64,000 bases of DNA, taken from Bosea vestrisii (GTDB lineage: Bacteria; Pseudomonadota; Alphaproteobacteria; Rhizobiales; Beijerinckiaceae). Under the pieces are notes generated by a model. That model was given only the letters and a program-made list of their open reading frames with translations, made no database searches and had not been told where the DNA came from. The stretch spans positions 2,666,001 through 2,730,000 of the forward strand of contig NZ_CP126307.1 of the NCBI RefSeq assembly GCF_030144325.1, written 5' to 3'. Positions 28,169-36,715 of this stretch are shown here, piece after piece; within the stretch, counting starts at the first letter, position 1; the number at the start of each line of letters is the position of its first letter. A program made the position numbers and the translations under genes.

Positions 28169-28480
28169 TCAGTAATAGGTGCGGCAGACGCGGCGGGTGC
28201 CGATATATTCGCCGTAATAGTTGACGCGGTCGACGAGCTGGCAGCGGCGGACCGGTGCGGGAGCATAAGCCGGGGCGTAGCCGTCGTCGTAGTAGCCATA
28301 GGCCGGGCCGCTGGCCGCGCCGGCGGCAAGGGCGCCGAGGGCGAGGGCGCCGACGATGCCGGCGCCGACCGCAGCGCCGCGATAATAGCGCGGGCGCGCC
28401 TCGGCATCAGCGGCGAAGACGGAAGCGCCCAGCGCCAAAGCGGCGACGGCGGCGGCGAAGCTCTTCTTGGTGCGGGTCAT
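28169..28480 (-). CDS. Small exported protein, Gly/Ala-rich
   Basis: 103 residues, unrecognised. A signal peptide (KKSFAAAVAALALGASVFAADAEA) is followed by an Ala/Gly-rich hydrophobic stretch (GAAVGAGIVGALALGALAAGAA) and a Tyr-rich segment (YGYYDDGYAPAYAP). The end CQLVDRVNYYGEYIGTRRVCRTYY contains two cysteines that could form a disulfide. ATG 28480 has GGAGA with 6-base spacing, better than ATG 28486. Such glycine-zipper-like small proteins are common in Hyphomicrobiales and are usually periplasmic or outer-membrane associated. Function unknown. Confidence 0.75.
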   Translation of the reverse strand: MTRTKKSFAAAVAALALGASVFAADAEARPRYYRGAAVGAGIVGALALGALAAGAASGPAYGYYDDGYAPAYAPAPVRRCQLVDRVNYYGEYIGTRRVCRTYY

Positions 28481-28679
28481 GTTCATTCTCCGAATGGATA
28501 GCCGGGTGGCGAACTGTTCGCCATGCTGCGGACTTGTCGGTCGCAGGACCGGAATCGCGCGGCTCGCATAAAAAATTCTCGAAATGCCGTCAGGTTCCGC
28601 TCAGCGCTCACGAACGACAGCTTGCTGGCTGGCGCCGTATGTCGCCGGATCGGGCGCTTCAGGATGGAGAAACCGCACC

Positions 28680-29207
28680 ATGATGATCGGACGGCTCGCT
28701 CTCGCCATCGGCTTTGCGACCCTGCTCGCAGCGCCTCTCCGCGCCGAGCAATGGGCGAGCAGCTACACGGCCCATGACTACGCCAAATGCCGCAAGGACA
28801 AGGGCAATGGCGACCCGATCTCCATACACCGCTGCCCAGGCAAGGCGGGCATCATCGTGATCTGGACGGCCGGCGACGATTCCTCCTCCGTCGACTTCGG
28901 CGCCAGCCCGACGCAAGAGACGATCTCCGACAAGGCATCCTTCTTCGAGGTCGGCAAGACGATCGAATGGCGTGGGCCGAAGGGTAAGCGGCCCCTGGCG
29001 GCGATCGTGCGTTATGCGACCGGCGCGAGCGTCGGTAAGCTCAATGGGAGCCGGCTCGTCGTCTACCGGCTCGCACCCGACGGTGCCTCCTGCATCGTCG
29101 GCAGCGTCGATGCCCGCAAGCCGGACGCCAATAACTCAGCTCGCCGTCTCGCCGACGAGAAGTCTGCGAGCTTCCGCTGCGGCCAGGACGCCCGCTCCGA
29201 GGACTGA
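28680..29207 (+). CDS. Exported hypothetical protein
   Basis: 175 residues, unrecognised. An N-terminal signal peptide (IGRLALAIGFATLLAAPLRAE) precedes a soluble periplasmic domain. That domain includes YTAHDYAKCRKDKGNGDPIS, a Gly-rich GIIVIWTAGDDSSSVDFG segment and WRGPKGKRPLAAIVRY, with three or four cysteines in total. ATG 28680 is chosen by the signal peptide and a GGAG upstream; the longer start at 28584 is not credible. Convergent with the TRAP large-subunit gene by 4 bases. No membrane anchor. Confidence 0.75.
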   Translation: MMIGRLALAIGFATLLAAPLRAEQWASSYTAHDYAKCRKDKGNGDPISIHRCPGKAGIIVIWTAGDDSSSVDFGASPTQETISDKASFFEVGKTIEWRGPKGKRPLAAIVRYATGASVGKLNGSRLVVYRLAPDGASCIVGSVDARKPDANNSARRLADEKSASFRCGQDARSED

Positions 29208-29211
29208 ATTC

Positions 29212-30540
29212 TCAGCCGTAGAGATATTTCGGCAGCCAGAGCGCGATGCCCGGGAAGACATAGACCAGCACCATCGCCACCAGCACGATCCAGAGGAAGG
29301 GCATCACGCCGGAGAAGATCTGGTTGATGGTGACGTGTGGCGGCGCAATGCCCTTGAGGTAGAACGGCGCCATCGCCACCGGCGGCGACAGGAACGAGGT
29401 CTGGATGTTCAGGGCGATCAGGATGCCGAAGAACAGCGGGTCGATCTTGAAGAACTCGAGCAGCGGCAGGAAGATCGGCACGAAGATCACGATGATCTCG
29501 GTCCATTCCAGCGGCCAGCCCAGCACGAAGATGATCAATTGTGCCACGATCAGGAACATGGTCGGCGAGAGGTTGAGCGCCGTGACCAGGTTCTTGATCG
29601 GCTCGTGGCCGCCGAGGATGGCGAAGATCGACGAGAAGATGAAGGAGCCGACGAAGAGCCAGCAGACCATGGCCGAGGTCCGCGCGGTCAGTATCACCGA
29701 CTCCTTGACCTTGGTGAAGGAGAGCGAGCGGTAGGCGGCGGCAAGGATCAGGCTGCCGAGTGAGCCGATCGCGGCTGCCTCGGTCGGGGTCGCCAGGCCG
29801 AAGAAGATCGCGCCCAGCACCGACATGATCAGGATGGTGAGCGGAAAGAAGCTGGTCAGCAGCGCCCAGACCACCGTCGTCCACGGTACGTCGGTCTGCT
29901 CCTTCGGCAGCTTGGGCGCCAGCGCCGGGTTGAGCCAGCAGCGGATCAGCACGTAGAGCATGTAGAGCCCGGCGAGCAGCAGGCCGGGGAACAGCGCCCC
30001 CGCATAGAGCTTCGGCACCGAGACGCCGGCGGTCGCGCCGTAGAGGATCAGCATCACCGAGGGCGGGATCAGGATCCCGAGGCAGCCGCCGGCACAGACC
30101 ACGCCGGCCGAGAGCCTGACGTCGTAGCCGGCGCGCAGCATCGCCGGAAAGGCGAGCAGCCCCATCAGCGTCACTACCGCGCCGACGATCCCGGTCGCGG
30201 TCGCGAAGATCGCGCAGGTGGCGAGCGTCGCGATCGCAAGCGAGCCCGGTACATTGCCGAGCGCGAGCTGGATCGAGTGGAACAGCTTGTCGAGGATGTT
30301 CGCCCGCTCGATGATGTAGCCCATGAAGATGAAGAGCGGGATCGAGACCAGGACGTCGTTGGCCATCACCGAATAGGTGCGCTGGACCACTAGGTTGAAG
30401 ACGATGTCGCCCATCGCCCAGTAGCCGAAGCCGACACCGAGCGCCATCAGCGTGAAGGCGATCGGGAAGCCGAGCATGATGAAGAAGATGAACAGGACGA
30501 GCATCACCACGCCCAGTTCCGGATTGCCCATGCCCAGCAT
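29212..30540 (-). CDS. dctM: TRAP transporter large permease subunit (DctM)
   Basis: 442 residues, about twelve hydrophobic helices. MLGFPIAFTLMALGVGFGYW, VSIPLFIFMGYIIER, GCLGILIPPSVMLILYG and TPTEAAAIGSLGSL are family signatures of the DctM/IT-superfamily subunit that performs Na+-driven solute import across the inner membrane. ATG 30540 overlaps the small-subunit stop (ATGA), and the open frame beyond it is a shadow. It forms the dctP-dctQ-dctM unit on the minus strand with the two genes upstream. The pathway substrate follows from the DctP protein. Confidence 0.93.
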   Translation of the reverse strand: MLGMGNPELGVVMLVLFIFFIMLGFPIAFTLMALGVGFGYWAMGDIVFNLVVQRTYSVMANDVLVSIPLFIFMGYIIERANILDKLFHSIQLALGNVPGSLAIATLATCAIFATATGIVGAVVTLMGLLAFPAMLRAGYDVRLSAGVVCAGGCLGILIPPSVMLILYGATAGVSVPKLYAGALFPGLLLAGLYMLYVLIRCWLNPALAPKLPKEQTDVPWTTVVWALLTSFFPLTILIMSVLGAIFFGLATPTEAAAIGSLGSLILAAAYRSLSFTKVKESVILTARTSAMVCWLFVGSFIFSSIFAILGGHEPIKNLVTALNLSPTMFLIVAQLIIFVLGWPLEWTEIIVIFVPIFLPLLEFFKIDPLFFGILIALNIQTSFLSPPVAMAPFYLKGIAPPHVTINQIFSGVMPFLWIVLVAMVLVYVFPGIALWLPKYLYG

Positions 30541-31136
30541 CAGACCGTCTTCCCCGCATCCGGCGCGCCTTGCGTAGCGGCGGCGGCCTGTTCGAGAATG
30601 AGCTTCTCGGTTTCCTCGACATCGTGCAGACGCGGCGGCCATTCGCCCGTGCGCAGGCAGATGATGCAGCGCGCCACCTCGGCCATGCCCTGCAGCGTCA
30701 TCAGCACCCCGGCGATCGGGATCAGCGACTTGAAATGATAGAGCGGCGGTCCGTTCGGCGAGTTCGAGGAGTGCTCGCCGATCATCCAGGAGAAGGCCGC
30801 GAATTTGTAACCGGCCCAGGCGAGCGCGATGATGCCCGGGAAGAAGAAGAGAAAATAGAGCGCGAGATCGAGCCGCGCCTGCGTCCGCGGGCTCCAGGCG
30901 CGATAAAGGAAATCGCCGCGGACATGCGCGTTGCGGGCGAGCGCATAAGGTCCGGCCAGCATGAACAGCGTGCCGTAGAGGATGTAGCTGACGTCGAAGG
31001 CCCATTCGGTCGGCGCGCGCAGCACGTAGCGGGCGAAGACCTCGTAGCTGATTGCCAGCGTCAGGATCAGGATCGTCCAGCCGGCGAGCTTGCCGATGGC
31101 CGTGTTGAACTTGTCGATCGCCAGGATCAGTCCCAT
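30540..31136 (-). CDS. dctQ: TRAP transporter small permease subunit (DctQ)
   Basis: 198 residues with four membrane segments (WTILILTLAISYEVFARYVL, VSYILYGTLFMLAGPYALA, LALYFLFFFPGIIALAWAG, SLIPIAGVLMTLQGMAEVAR). The NAHVRGDFLY motif is the DctQ signature. It bridges DctP and DctM. Start ATG 31136 is preferred; the frame upstream to 31379 overlaps dctP coding. It is separated from dctP by 82 bases containing a hairpin and overlaps dctM by ATGA. The C-terminus is a polar tail (EETEKLILEQAAAATQGAPD). Confidence 0.9.
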   Translation of the reverse strand: MGLILAIDKFNTAIGKLAGWTILILTLAISYEVFARYVLRAPTEWAFDVSYILYGTLFMLAGPYALARNAHVRGDFLYRAWSPRTQARLDLALYFLFFFPGIIALAWAGYKFAAFSWMIGEHSSNSPNGPPLYHFKSLIPIAGVLMTLQGMAEVARCIICLRTGEWPPRLHDVEETEKLILEQAAAATQGAPDAGKTV

Positions 31137-31167
31137 GCGCGCCTGCTGCTGCTTCTCGGGCAAAGAA

Positions 31168-31195
31168 CGCCCGCCACCGGGGACGATGGCGGGCG
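31168..31195 (-). terminator. Intercistronic hairpin between dctP and dctQ
   Basis: CGCCCGCCA (31168-31176) pairs with TGGCGGGCG (31187-31195). On the minus strand it is followed by TTCTTTG. Such hairpins after periplasmic-binding-protein genes partially end or stabilise transcripts, giving more DctP than permease. A role here is inferred. Confidence 0.6.
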
Positions 31196-31218
31196 CGGCG
31201 TTGTCGAGGGCGACGCCT

Positions 31219-32334
31219 TCAGGTCTTGAAGAAGTGGTTGAAGGCGAGGTCGCGCGAGGGTTCGTTGACGCGCTGATAGGCGACCGTGCGCTTGACCCAG
31301 TCCTTCTGGCTGTCGACCACCTTCTTGAAGAACGGGCTCTCGCCGCCGAGCTTCTCCAGCACCTTGTCCCAGGCGGCAAGCTGCGCCTTGAGGATCACTT
31401 CCGGCGTCGTGACGACATTGACTCCCTTGCCCCGCAGCATTTCGAGATCCTTGGAATAGCGATCGAGCGCCTTCCAGATCATGTCGGAGGAGGCTGATTC
31501 GGCCGAGTACTTGATGATCGCCTTCTGCTCGGGCGAGAGCGCGTCGAACTTGGTCTTGTTGAAGAGCAATTCGAAGCTCTCCGCTGCCTGATGGTAGCTC
31601 TGCAGCATGTAGACCTTGGCGACGTCCTGGAAGCCGAGGATCGAATCCGAGGACGGGTTGTTGAACTCGGCGCCGTCGATGACGCCGCGCTCCAGCGCCG
31701 GCACGATCTCGCCACCGGCGAGGATGGTGACCGCCGCGCCCATCTCGCGCATCAGGTCGGCAGCGAGGCCAACGGTGCGGTATTTCAGGCCCTTGAAGTC
31801 ATCGGCGGTCTTCAGCTCCTTCTTGAACCAGCCGAGGGGCTGGCACGGCATCGGCCCGGAGAAGAAGCCGACCAGATTGAGCTTGAGCTGGTTCTGGACG
31901 AGATCGTTGTAGAGATCATAGCCGCCGCCATGATTCATCCAGCCGAGGAAGTTGGTGGCATCCCAGCCCAGCGCCGGCGGCGTGCCGAACAGCGAGAACG
32001 CCTTGTTCTTGCCGTACCAATAGGCCGACACACCATGGCCGCCATCGAGAATGCCGGCCGCGACCGCGTCCTGCATCTGGAAGGCCGGCACGACGGCGCC
32101 GGCGGCGAGCACGTCGACCTTGAGCCGGCCGCCTGACATGTCGTTGATGCGCTTGGCGAAATCGCCGGCGAATTCGTGGAAGATGTCCTTGGTCGGCCAG
32201 GTCGACTGGAACTTCCAGGTCACGGTCTGCGCCCGGCTGACCTGCGGCATGGCGATTGCGCCTGCACCTGCGAGCCCGGCCACTTTCAGGAAATTGCGCC
32301 TATTGGCGCGCGTCTTCGTCGCTTCGGACGTCAT
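31219..32334 (-). CDS. dctP: TRAP transporter substrate-binding protein (DctP/TakP-like)
   Basis: 371 residues. A twin-arginine signal (TRANRRNFLKVAGLAGAGAI, cleavage near SRAQ) directs it to the periplasm through Tat. The mature part begins VTWKFQSTWPTKDIFHEFAG and has DGGHGVSAYWYGKNKAF and LKYRTVGLAADLMREMGA. The conserved substrate-carboxylate Arg lies in KGLKYRTVG. The sequence resembles the TakP 2-oxo-acid-binding subgroup, so the probable cargo is a 2-oxo acid or related carboxylate. A GGGGAGAG ribosome site supports the ATG at 32334. It is first in the dctP-dctQ-dctM operon. Confidence 0.9.
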   Translation of the reverse strand: MTSEATKTRANRRNFLKVAGLAGAGAIAMPQVSRAQTVTWKFQSTWPTKDIFHEFAGDFAKRINDMSGGRLKVDVLAAGAVVPAFQMQDAVAAGILDGGHGVSAYWYGKNKAFSLFGTPPALGWDATNFLGWMNHGGGYDLYNDLVQNQLKLNLVGFFSGPMPCQPLGWFKKELKTADDFKGLKYRTVGLAADLMREMGAAVTILAGGEIVPALERGVIDGAEFNNPSSDSILGFQDVAKVYMLQSYHQAAESFELLFNKTKFDALSPEQKAIIKYSAESASSDMIWKALDRYSKDLEMLRGKGVNVVTTPEVILKAQLAAWDKVLEKLGGESPFFKKVVDSQKDWVKRTVAYQRVNEPSRDLAFNHFFKT

Positions 32335-32552
32335 GGTTCTCTCCCCAGAGAAACGGCGCCGTTGAAGCCGGCGTGCATTGTTTGCGGCTCTGATGGCCGC
32401 CAGCCTTCAGAGTTTCGGCCGCACGGAGAGATAGCAAGCGCGAAGGTCGTTGCACTTTAGTTGCAGACAGAAGGGATAATCTTCCCAAGAGAATGAGTGC
32501 TATTCCCCAGCGGAAAGAAACGGCATGGCGAAGGCCTGTGCCTCAAAAGAAA

Positions 32553-32579
32553 ACGGCGCCGCATCATATGCGGCGCCGT
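32553..32579 (-). terminator. Rho-independent terminator of the DUF6481-like gene
   Basis: ACGGCGCCGCAT (32553-32564), loop CAT, ATGCGGCGCCGT (32568-32579). On the minus strand it is followed by TTTTCTTTT. It lies 34 bases past the stop at 32614. The 279-base gap 32335-32613 holds this and otherwise only the upstream region of dctP. Confidence 0.85.
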
Positions 32580-32613
32580 CAGCGATCAAGTGGGTTCGAT
32601 CGAGAATTCCTGT

Positions 32614-32988
32614 TCAGCGGCGCTTACCGGCGACCCGCATCTCCATGTACTGCACGGCCTCGAGCAGGACGCGGCGCGGCCGCTCGGCGTCACGCTTGGC
32701 CTGCTCGGCCTTGCGCTGCACCTCGCGCTCGATCTCGGCCAGACGCTCGGCCTCTTCCTGGGCCGCACGCTCCAGGGCGGCGAGGCGCTCGGCTTCGAGG
32801 CGCTCCGCTTCCTTCTTGGCATCGCGCTCGGCCCGCGCGGCGATGATCGCTTCGCGCTCGGCCCGACGCTGCACCATCACCGGATCGTCCGGCCCTGGAC
32901 GCTTCTTGAAGCGCTCGAGCAGGGCCTTCTTCGCACTGGCGGAATTGGCCTGGCGATCGGTGAAATGGCGGTCGTTCGGATTCTTCAA
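32614..32988 (-). CDS. DUF6481-like charged coiled-coil protein
   Basis: 124 residues, starting at TTG 32988. AGAAGG lies 6 bases upstream, deciding this start; the longer open frame to 33132 overlaps rpsU. The N-terminus (KNPNDRHFTDRQANSASAKKALLERF) is followed by a long Glu/Arg/Ala coiled coil (residues about 45-110) and a basic end. This is the arrangement of the DUF6481 family. Function is unknown; many are predicted to bind nucleic acid or ribosomes. It sits 82 bases downstream of rpsU on the same strand, so both may share a transcript. Confidence 0.75.
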   Translation of the reverse strand: MKNPNDRHFTDRQANSASAKKALLERFKKRPGPDDPVMVQRRAEREAIIAARAERDAKKEAERLEAERLAALERAAQEEAERLAEIEREVQRKAEQAKRDAERPRRVLLEAVQYMEMRVAGKRR

Positions 32989-33070
32989 GGTTGGCCTTCT
33001 GGAGTTGCTCGGGCGAAATTGCCGCCCGCGCGCTTCAGATAGTGCAGCGCGCGGGGTTTTTGTAGTGAAA

Positions 33071-33334
33071 TCAGCGCGGGGCGGCTGCGCCGGCAGCGCG
33101 GGGCTTGAGCACCTTCGGCTTCGGCGCGGCAATCAAGCCCTCGCGCTGGGCCTGCTTGCGGGCGAGCTTGCGGGCGCGGCGGACGGCCTCGGCCTTTTCG
33201 CGGGCGCGCTGCTCGGACGGCTTCTCATACGAAGCGCGACGCTTCATCTCGCGGAACACGCCTTCGCGCTGCAATTTCTTCTTCAGAACGCGAATGGCCT
33301 GATCGACATTATTGTCGCGCACGAGAACCTGCAT
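33071..33334 (-). CDS. rpsU: 30S ribosomal protein S21
   Basis: 87 residues, the usual alphaproteobacterial length. MQVLVRDNNVDQAIRVLKKK and FREMKRRASYEKPSEQRAREK are diagnostic. The C-terminal extension is rich in Lys, Pro and Ala (GLIAAPKPKVLKPRAAG). It helps start-codon selection in the small ribosomal subunit. ATG 33334 is chosen at the conserved start; the longer open frame to 33976 is a shadow of the opposite strand. Confidence 0.96.
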   Translation of the reverse strand: MQVLVRDNNVDQAIRVLKKKLQREGVFREMKRRASYEKPSEQRAREKAEAVRRARKLARKQAQREGLIAAPKPKVLKPRAAGAAAPR

Positions 33335-33544
33335 CCGTGTCTCCAGCTTTGCAGGATGGAAGGAAAAAGGGCCAGGCTGAGCCCGACCCTTGATGAATTG
33401 TGCGCCCCGGTAACAGAATTCAGCGGCCAGCGCCACCCCTCTTGTGCCTCGTCTCGTGCATGGCAAACCCGCATCCCCTTTACGCCCCTTGGCATGGCAC
33501 GGCCCGCCATGCACCCTTGACCCCCCTCGATCACGCCGGACACC

Positions 33545-34132
33545 ATGGACGCCCAAGCCGCCAACGAGCTCTTTCCCCATATCCGCATCGTCATCGGCAT
33601 GGTGGTCGGTCTCGGGATCACGCGGCTGCTCACTGGCCTCGCCCGGCTGATCCAGCACCCGAAGCGCTATCGCCTCTCGGCGATTCATCTGCTCTGGGTC
33701 TTTTCTCTGCTCGTCGAACTCGCCTTGTTCTGGTGGTGGGAGTTCGCGCTGTCCCGGCTGCCGAGCCTGACCTTCGGCACCTTCATCTTCCTGATCGTCT
33801 ACGCGCTGACGCTCTTCCTGCTCTGCGCACTGCTGTTCCCCGATGATCTCGACGAATATGCCGATTACGAGGACTATTTCCTCAACCGCAGGCGCTGGTT
33901 CTTCGGCCTCTTCGCGCTGACCTTCGTCCTCGACGTCGTCGATACCGCGATCAAGGGCTCCGAGCGCTGGAGCCATTACAGCGCCGATTATCTCGTCCAG
34001 GTCCCGCTCGGCCTAGGGCTCTGCCTGCTTGCCTCGCTCTTCGCCAACAAGCGCCTGCAACTCGCAACAGCGTTGCTCCACATCGCCTACCAGGCCTACT
34101 GGATCGTCCGGGTGCTCGGCGCGCCGGTCTGA
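33545..34132 (+). CDS. Hypothetical multi-pass membrane protein
   Basis: 195 residues, unrecognised family. The translation shows about six hydrophobic segments (IVIGMVVGLGITRLLTGLARL, LLWVFSLLVELALFWWWEFAL, FGTFIFLIVYALTLFLLCALL, RRWFFGLFALTFVLDVVDTA, VQVPLGLGLCLLASLFA, TALLHIAYQAYWIVRVLG) and an acidic loop (PDDLDEYADYEDYF). It is probably an inner-membrane protein with no known activity. It stands between rpsU and proB and is likely transcribed alone, since a hairpin follows. No signal peptide beyond the first segment. Confidence 0.75.
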   Translation: MDAQAANELFPHIRIVIGMVVGLGITRLLTGLARLIQHPKRYRLSAIHLLWVFSLLVELALFWWWEFALSRLPSLTFGTFIFLIVYALTLFLLCALLFPDDLDEYADYEDYFLNRRRWFFGLFALTFVLDVVDTAIKGSERWSHYSADYLVQVPLGLGLCLLASLFANKRLQLATALLHIAYQAYWIVRVLGAPV

Positions 34133-34149
34133 AGCGCCTCTACCACACG

Positions 34150-34170
34150 GGGCGCAGCGGCAATGCGCCC
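34150..34170 (+). terminator. Hairpin downstream of the membrane protein
   Basis: GGGCGCA (34150-34156), 7-base loop, TGCGCCC (34164-34170), 17 bases after the stop. No strong T tract follows, so it is a weak terminator candidate. Confidence 0.35.
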
Positions 34171-34250
34171 GCGCTGCTTTACAATGCCGGCGATTTGGCC
34201 AAGGAACGGCGACAGGCACTGTCTTGCCCGCCTTGAAGCCCGGTCCCACC

Positions 34251-35390
34251 GTGAACCTGCCTGCCCTCGATCAGTTCCGCCGCATCGTCGTCAAGGTCGG
34301 CTCGTCCCTGCTCGTTGATCGCGCACAGGGGCGCCTGCGCCATGCCTGGCTCGCCGCGCTCGCCGAGGACCTCGCCGAACTGCACGGCCGCGGCGCCGAC
34401 GTTCTTGTCGTTTCTTCCGGTGCGATTGCGCTCGGCCGCACCGTGCTGAAATTGCCGGCTGGCCCGCTCAAGCTCGAGGAAAGCCAGGCCTCCGCCGCGA
34501 TCGGCCAGATCGCGCTCGCCCGCAACTGGTCGGAAGCGCTTGGCCATCACGGACTCAATGCCGGCCAGATCCTGTTGACGCTCGCCGATACCGAGGAGCG
34601 CCGGCGCTATCTCAACGCTCGCGCGACGCTCGGCCGGCTGCTCGACCTGCGTGCGGTTCCGGTCATCAACGAGAACGATACCGTCGCAACCTCCGAGATT
34701 CGCTATGGCGACAATGACCGGCTCGCCGCCCGCGTCGCCACCATGGCCGGCGCCGACCTCCTGGTGTTGTTCTCCGACATCGACGGGCTCTACACCGCCC
34801 CGCCTTTATCGAGCCCGGACGCCAGGCACATCCCGGTCATCCCGGCGATCACGCCCGCGATCGAGGCGATGGCCGGCGGCGCGGCCTCCGAGCTCTCACG
34901 TGGCGGCATGCGCACCAAGATCGAGGCCGGCAAGATCGCGACCGCCGGCGGCGCCCATATGCTGATCGCCGACGGCCGCGCCAAGAACCCGCTGCGCGCC
35001 GTCGCCGAGGGCGCGCGCTGCTCCTGGTTCCTCAGCGCCTCGACACCCGCCACCGCGCGCAAGACCTGGATCGCCGGCTCGCTCGAACCGCGCGGCACGC
35101 TCCATGTCGATGACGGCGCCGCCCGGGCGCTGCGCGGCGGCGCGAGCCTGCTGCCGGTCGGCGTGACCCGGATCGAGGGCGCCTTCAGCCGCGGCGATGC
35201 CGTGGTGATCCGTGCCGGCGACGGCAGCGAGCTCGGCCGTGGCCTCGTCGCCTATGATGCGGAGGAGGCGGCGCGCGTCCTCGGCAAGGCCTCGCGCGAT
35301 ATCGCGGCGGTGCTCGGCTATCCCGGCCGTGCCGAGATGATTCACCGGGACGACATGGCGCTGCGCCTCGGCTACGATCCAGGCGTGTGA
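34251..35390 (+). CDS. proB: Glutamate 5-kinase ProB
   Basis: 379 residues. The amino-acid kinase domain (residues about 1-255) starts RRIVVKVGSSLLVD, with SSGAIALG, INENDTVATSEIRYGDNDRL and LLVLFSDIDGLYTA. The C-terminal PUA domain is at about 280-370. It phosphorylates glutamate, the first proline-biosynthesis step, and is feedback-inhibited by proline. The start is uncertain: GTG 34251 begins at the homologous N-terminus, and TTG 34224 is in frame with an AGG at about 8 bases. It is the first of the proB-proA-nadD-rsfS-rlmH-envC-like-ctpA run. The upstream obg gene often seen in relatives is absent here. Confidence 0.93.
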   Translation: MNLPALDQFRRIVVKVGSSLLVDRAQGRLRHAWLAALAEDLAELHGRGADVLVVSSGAIALGRTVLKLPAGPLKLEESQASAAIGQIALARNWSEALGHHGLNAGQILLTLADTEERRRYLNARATLGRLLDLRAVPVINENDTVATSEIRYGDNDRLAARVATMAGADLLVLFSDIDGLYTAPPLSSPDARHIPVIPAITPAIEAMAGGAASELSRGGMRTKIEAGKIATAGGAHMLIADGRAKNPLRAVAEGARCSWFLSASTPATARKTWIAGSLEPRGTLHVDDGAARALRGGASLLPVGVTRIEGAFSRGDAVVIRAGDGSELGRGLVAYDAEEAARVLGKASRDIAAVLGYPGRAEMIHRDDMALRLGYDPGV

Positions 35391-35473
35391 GTGAAATCCA
35401 GGCCGATGATGACCAGTGAGAGCGCAAGGCGCCCCCCGCGCCCGACAACGAGAACGGCGACGTCGCCGTACTG

Positions 35474-36715
35474 ATGCGCGGCCTCGGCCGCGGCGCGCGC
35501 GCTGCGGCGCGTCAGGTAGGCACCGCGCCGGCTGAGCAGCGTGACCGCGCACTCGCCGCGATGGCGACGGCCCTGCGCGGGCGCGCCCCGGCGATTCTCG
35601 CCGCCAATCGTCAGGACCTCGCCGATGGGCAGGCCGCCGGGCTCGCCGCCTCATTCATCGACCGGCTCGCCCTCGACGATGTCCGCCTGGAGGCGATCGC
35701 CCAGGCTGTCGCCGATATCTCCGCCTTGCCCGACCCGGTCGGGCGGGTGCTTGCAAGCTGGACGCAGCCCAATGGCTTGTTCTTCGAGCGCGTCGCCACC
35801 CCGCTCGGCGTCGTCGCCGTGATCTTCGAGAGCCGGCCCAACGTCACGGCCGACGCCGGCGCGCTTTGCCTGAAGAGCGGCAATGTCGCGATCCTGCGCG
35901 CCGGTTCCGACAGTTTCCGGACATCGAGCGAGATCGCCGCCGCGATGCAGGACGGGCTTAGCCTCGCCGGCCTGCCGCGCGAGGCGATCCAGCTCGTGCC
36001 GAGTCGCGATCGCGCCGCCGTCGGAGAGATCCTCAAAGGGCTCGATGGCGTGATCGACGTGGTCGTGCCGCGTGGCGGAAAAAGCCTGGTGGCGCGGGTG
36101 CAGAAGGAGGCGCGCGTACCGGTCTTCGCCCATCTCGACGGCAACTGCCATGTCTATGTCCATGCGCAGGCTGACCTCGCCATGGCCCGCGCGATCCTCC
36201 TCAACGCCAAATTGCGCCGTACCGGTGTCTGCGGCGCCGCGGAGACTCTGCTGGTCGACGAAGCTTGCGCGACGACGCATCTGAAGCCGCTCGTCACCGC
36301 CTTGCTCGACGACAACTGCGCCGTGCGTGGTGATGCGGCGACGCTGAGCATCGATTCGCGGGTCACACCGGCGAGCGAGGAGGATTGGCGGACCGAATAT
36401 CTCGACCGCATCATCGCGGTGAAGGTGGTTCCCGGCCTCGACGCCGCGATTGCGCATATCGAGACCTATGGCTCGCATCATACCGATGCGATCGTGACGG
36501 GGGACGAGGCCGCGGCGCAGCGTTTCCTCGCCGAGGTCGATTCGGCGATCGTCCTTCACAACGCCTCGACCCAGTTCGCCGATGGCGGCGAGTTCGGCTT
36601 CGGTGCCGAGATCGGCATCGCCACCGGCCGCATGCATGCGCGCGGTCCCGTTGGCGTCGAGCAGCTCTGCTCCTTCAAATATCGGGTCCATGGCCGGGGT
36701 CAGGTCCGCCCGTGA
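35474..36715 (+). CDS. proA: Gamma-glutamyl phosphate reductase ProA (N-terminus probably frameshifted)
   Basis: 413 residues from ATG 35474. It is an aldehyde-dehydrogenase-fold enzyme making glutamate-5-semialdehyde; FESRPNVTADAGALCLKSGN, VVPRGGKSLV and RRTGVCGAAETLLVD with the catalytic Cys are visible. The upstream codons to 35420 read on as family-like sequence (PDNENGDVAVLMRGLG), but that frame has only a TGA above. The ATG pair at 35406 and 35409, with a CCAGG ribosome site, is in another frame. One extra C in the C6 run at 35432-35437 would join them into MTSESARRPPAPDNENGDVA. The annotated start is therefore probably internal. It overlaps nadD (GTGA). Confidence 0.92.
   Translation: MRGLGRGARAAARQVGTAPAEQRDRALAAMATALRGRAPAILAANRQDLADGQAAGLAASFIDRLALDDVRLEAIAQAVADISALPDPVGRVLASWTQPNGLFFERVATPLGVVAVIFESRPNVTADAGALCLKSGNVAILRAGSDSFRTSSEIAAAMQDGLSLAGLPREAIQLVPSRDRAAVGEILKGLDGVIDVVVPRGGKSLVARVQKEARVPVFAHLDGNCHVYVHAQADLAMARAILLNAKLRRTGVCGAAETLLVDEACATTHLKPLVTALLDDNCAVRGDAATLSIDSRVTPASEEDWRTEYLDRIIAVKVVPGLDAAIAHIETYGSHHTDAIVTGDEAAAQRFLAEVDSAIVLHNASTQFADGGEFGFGAEIGIATGRMHARGPVGVEQLCSFKYRVHGRGQVRP

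Noticed and set aside
33025..33055. Hairpin CCCGCGCGC/GCGCGCGGG followed by TTTTT on the plus strand
   Set aside because: It would terminate plus-strand transcription, but no plus-strand gene ends there; it lies between rpsU and the DUF6481-like gene, both on the minus strand. Its role is unclear and it is not listed as a feature.
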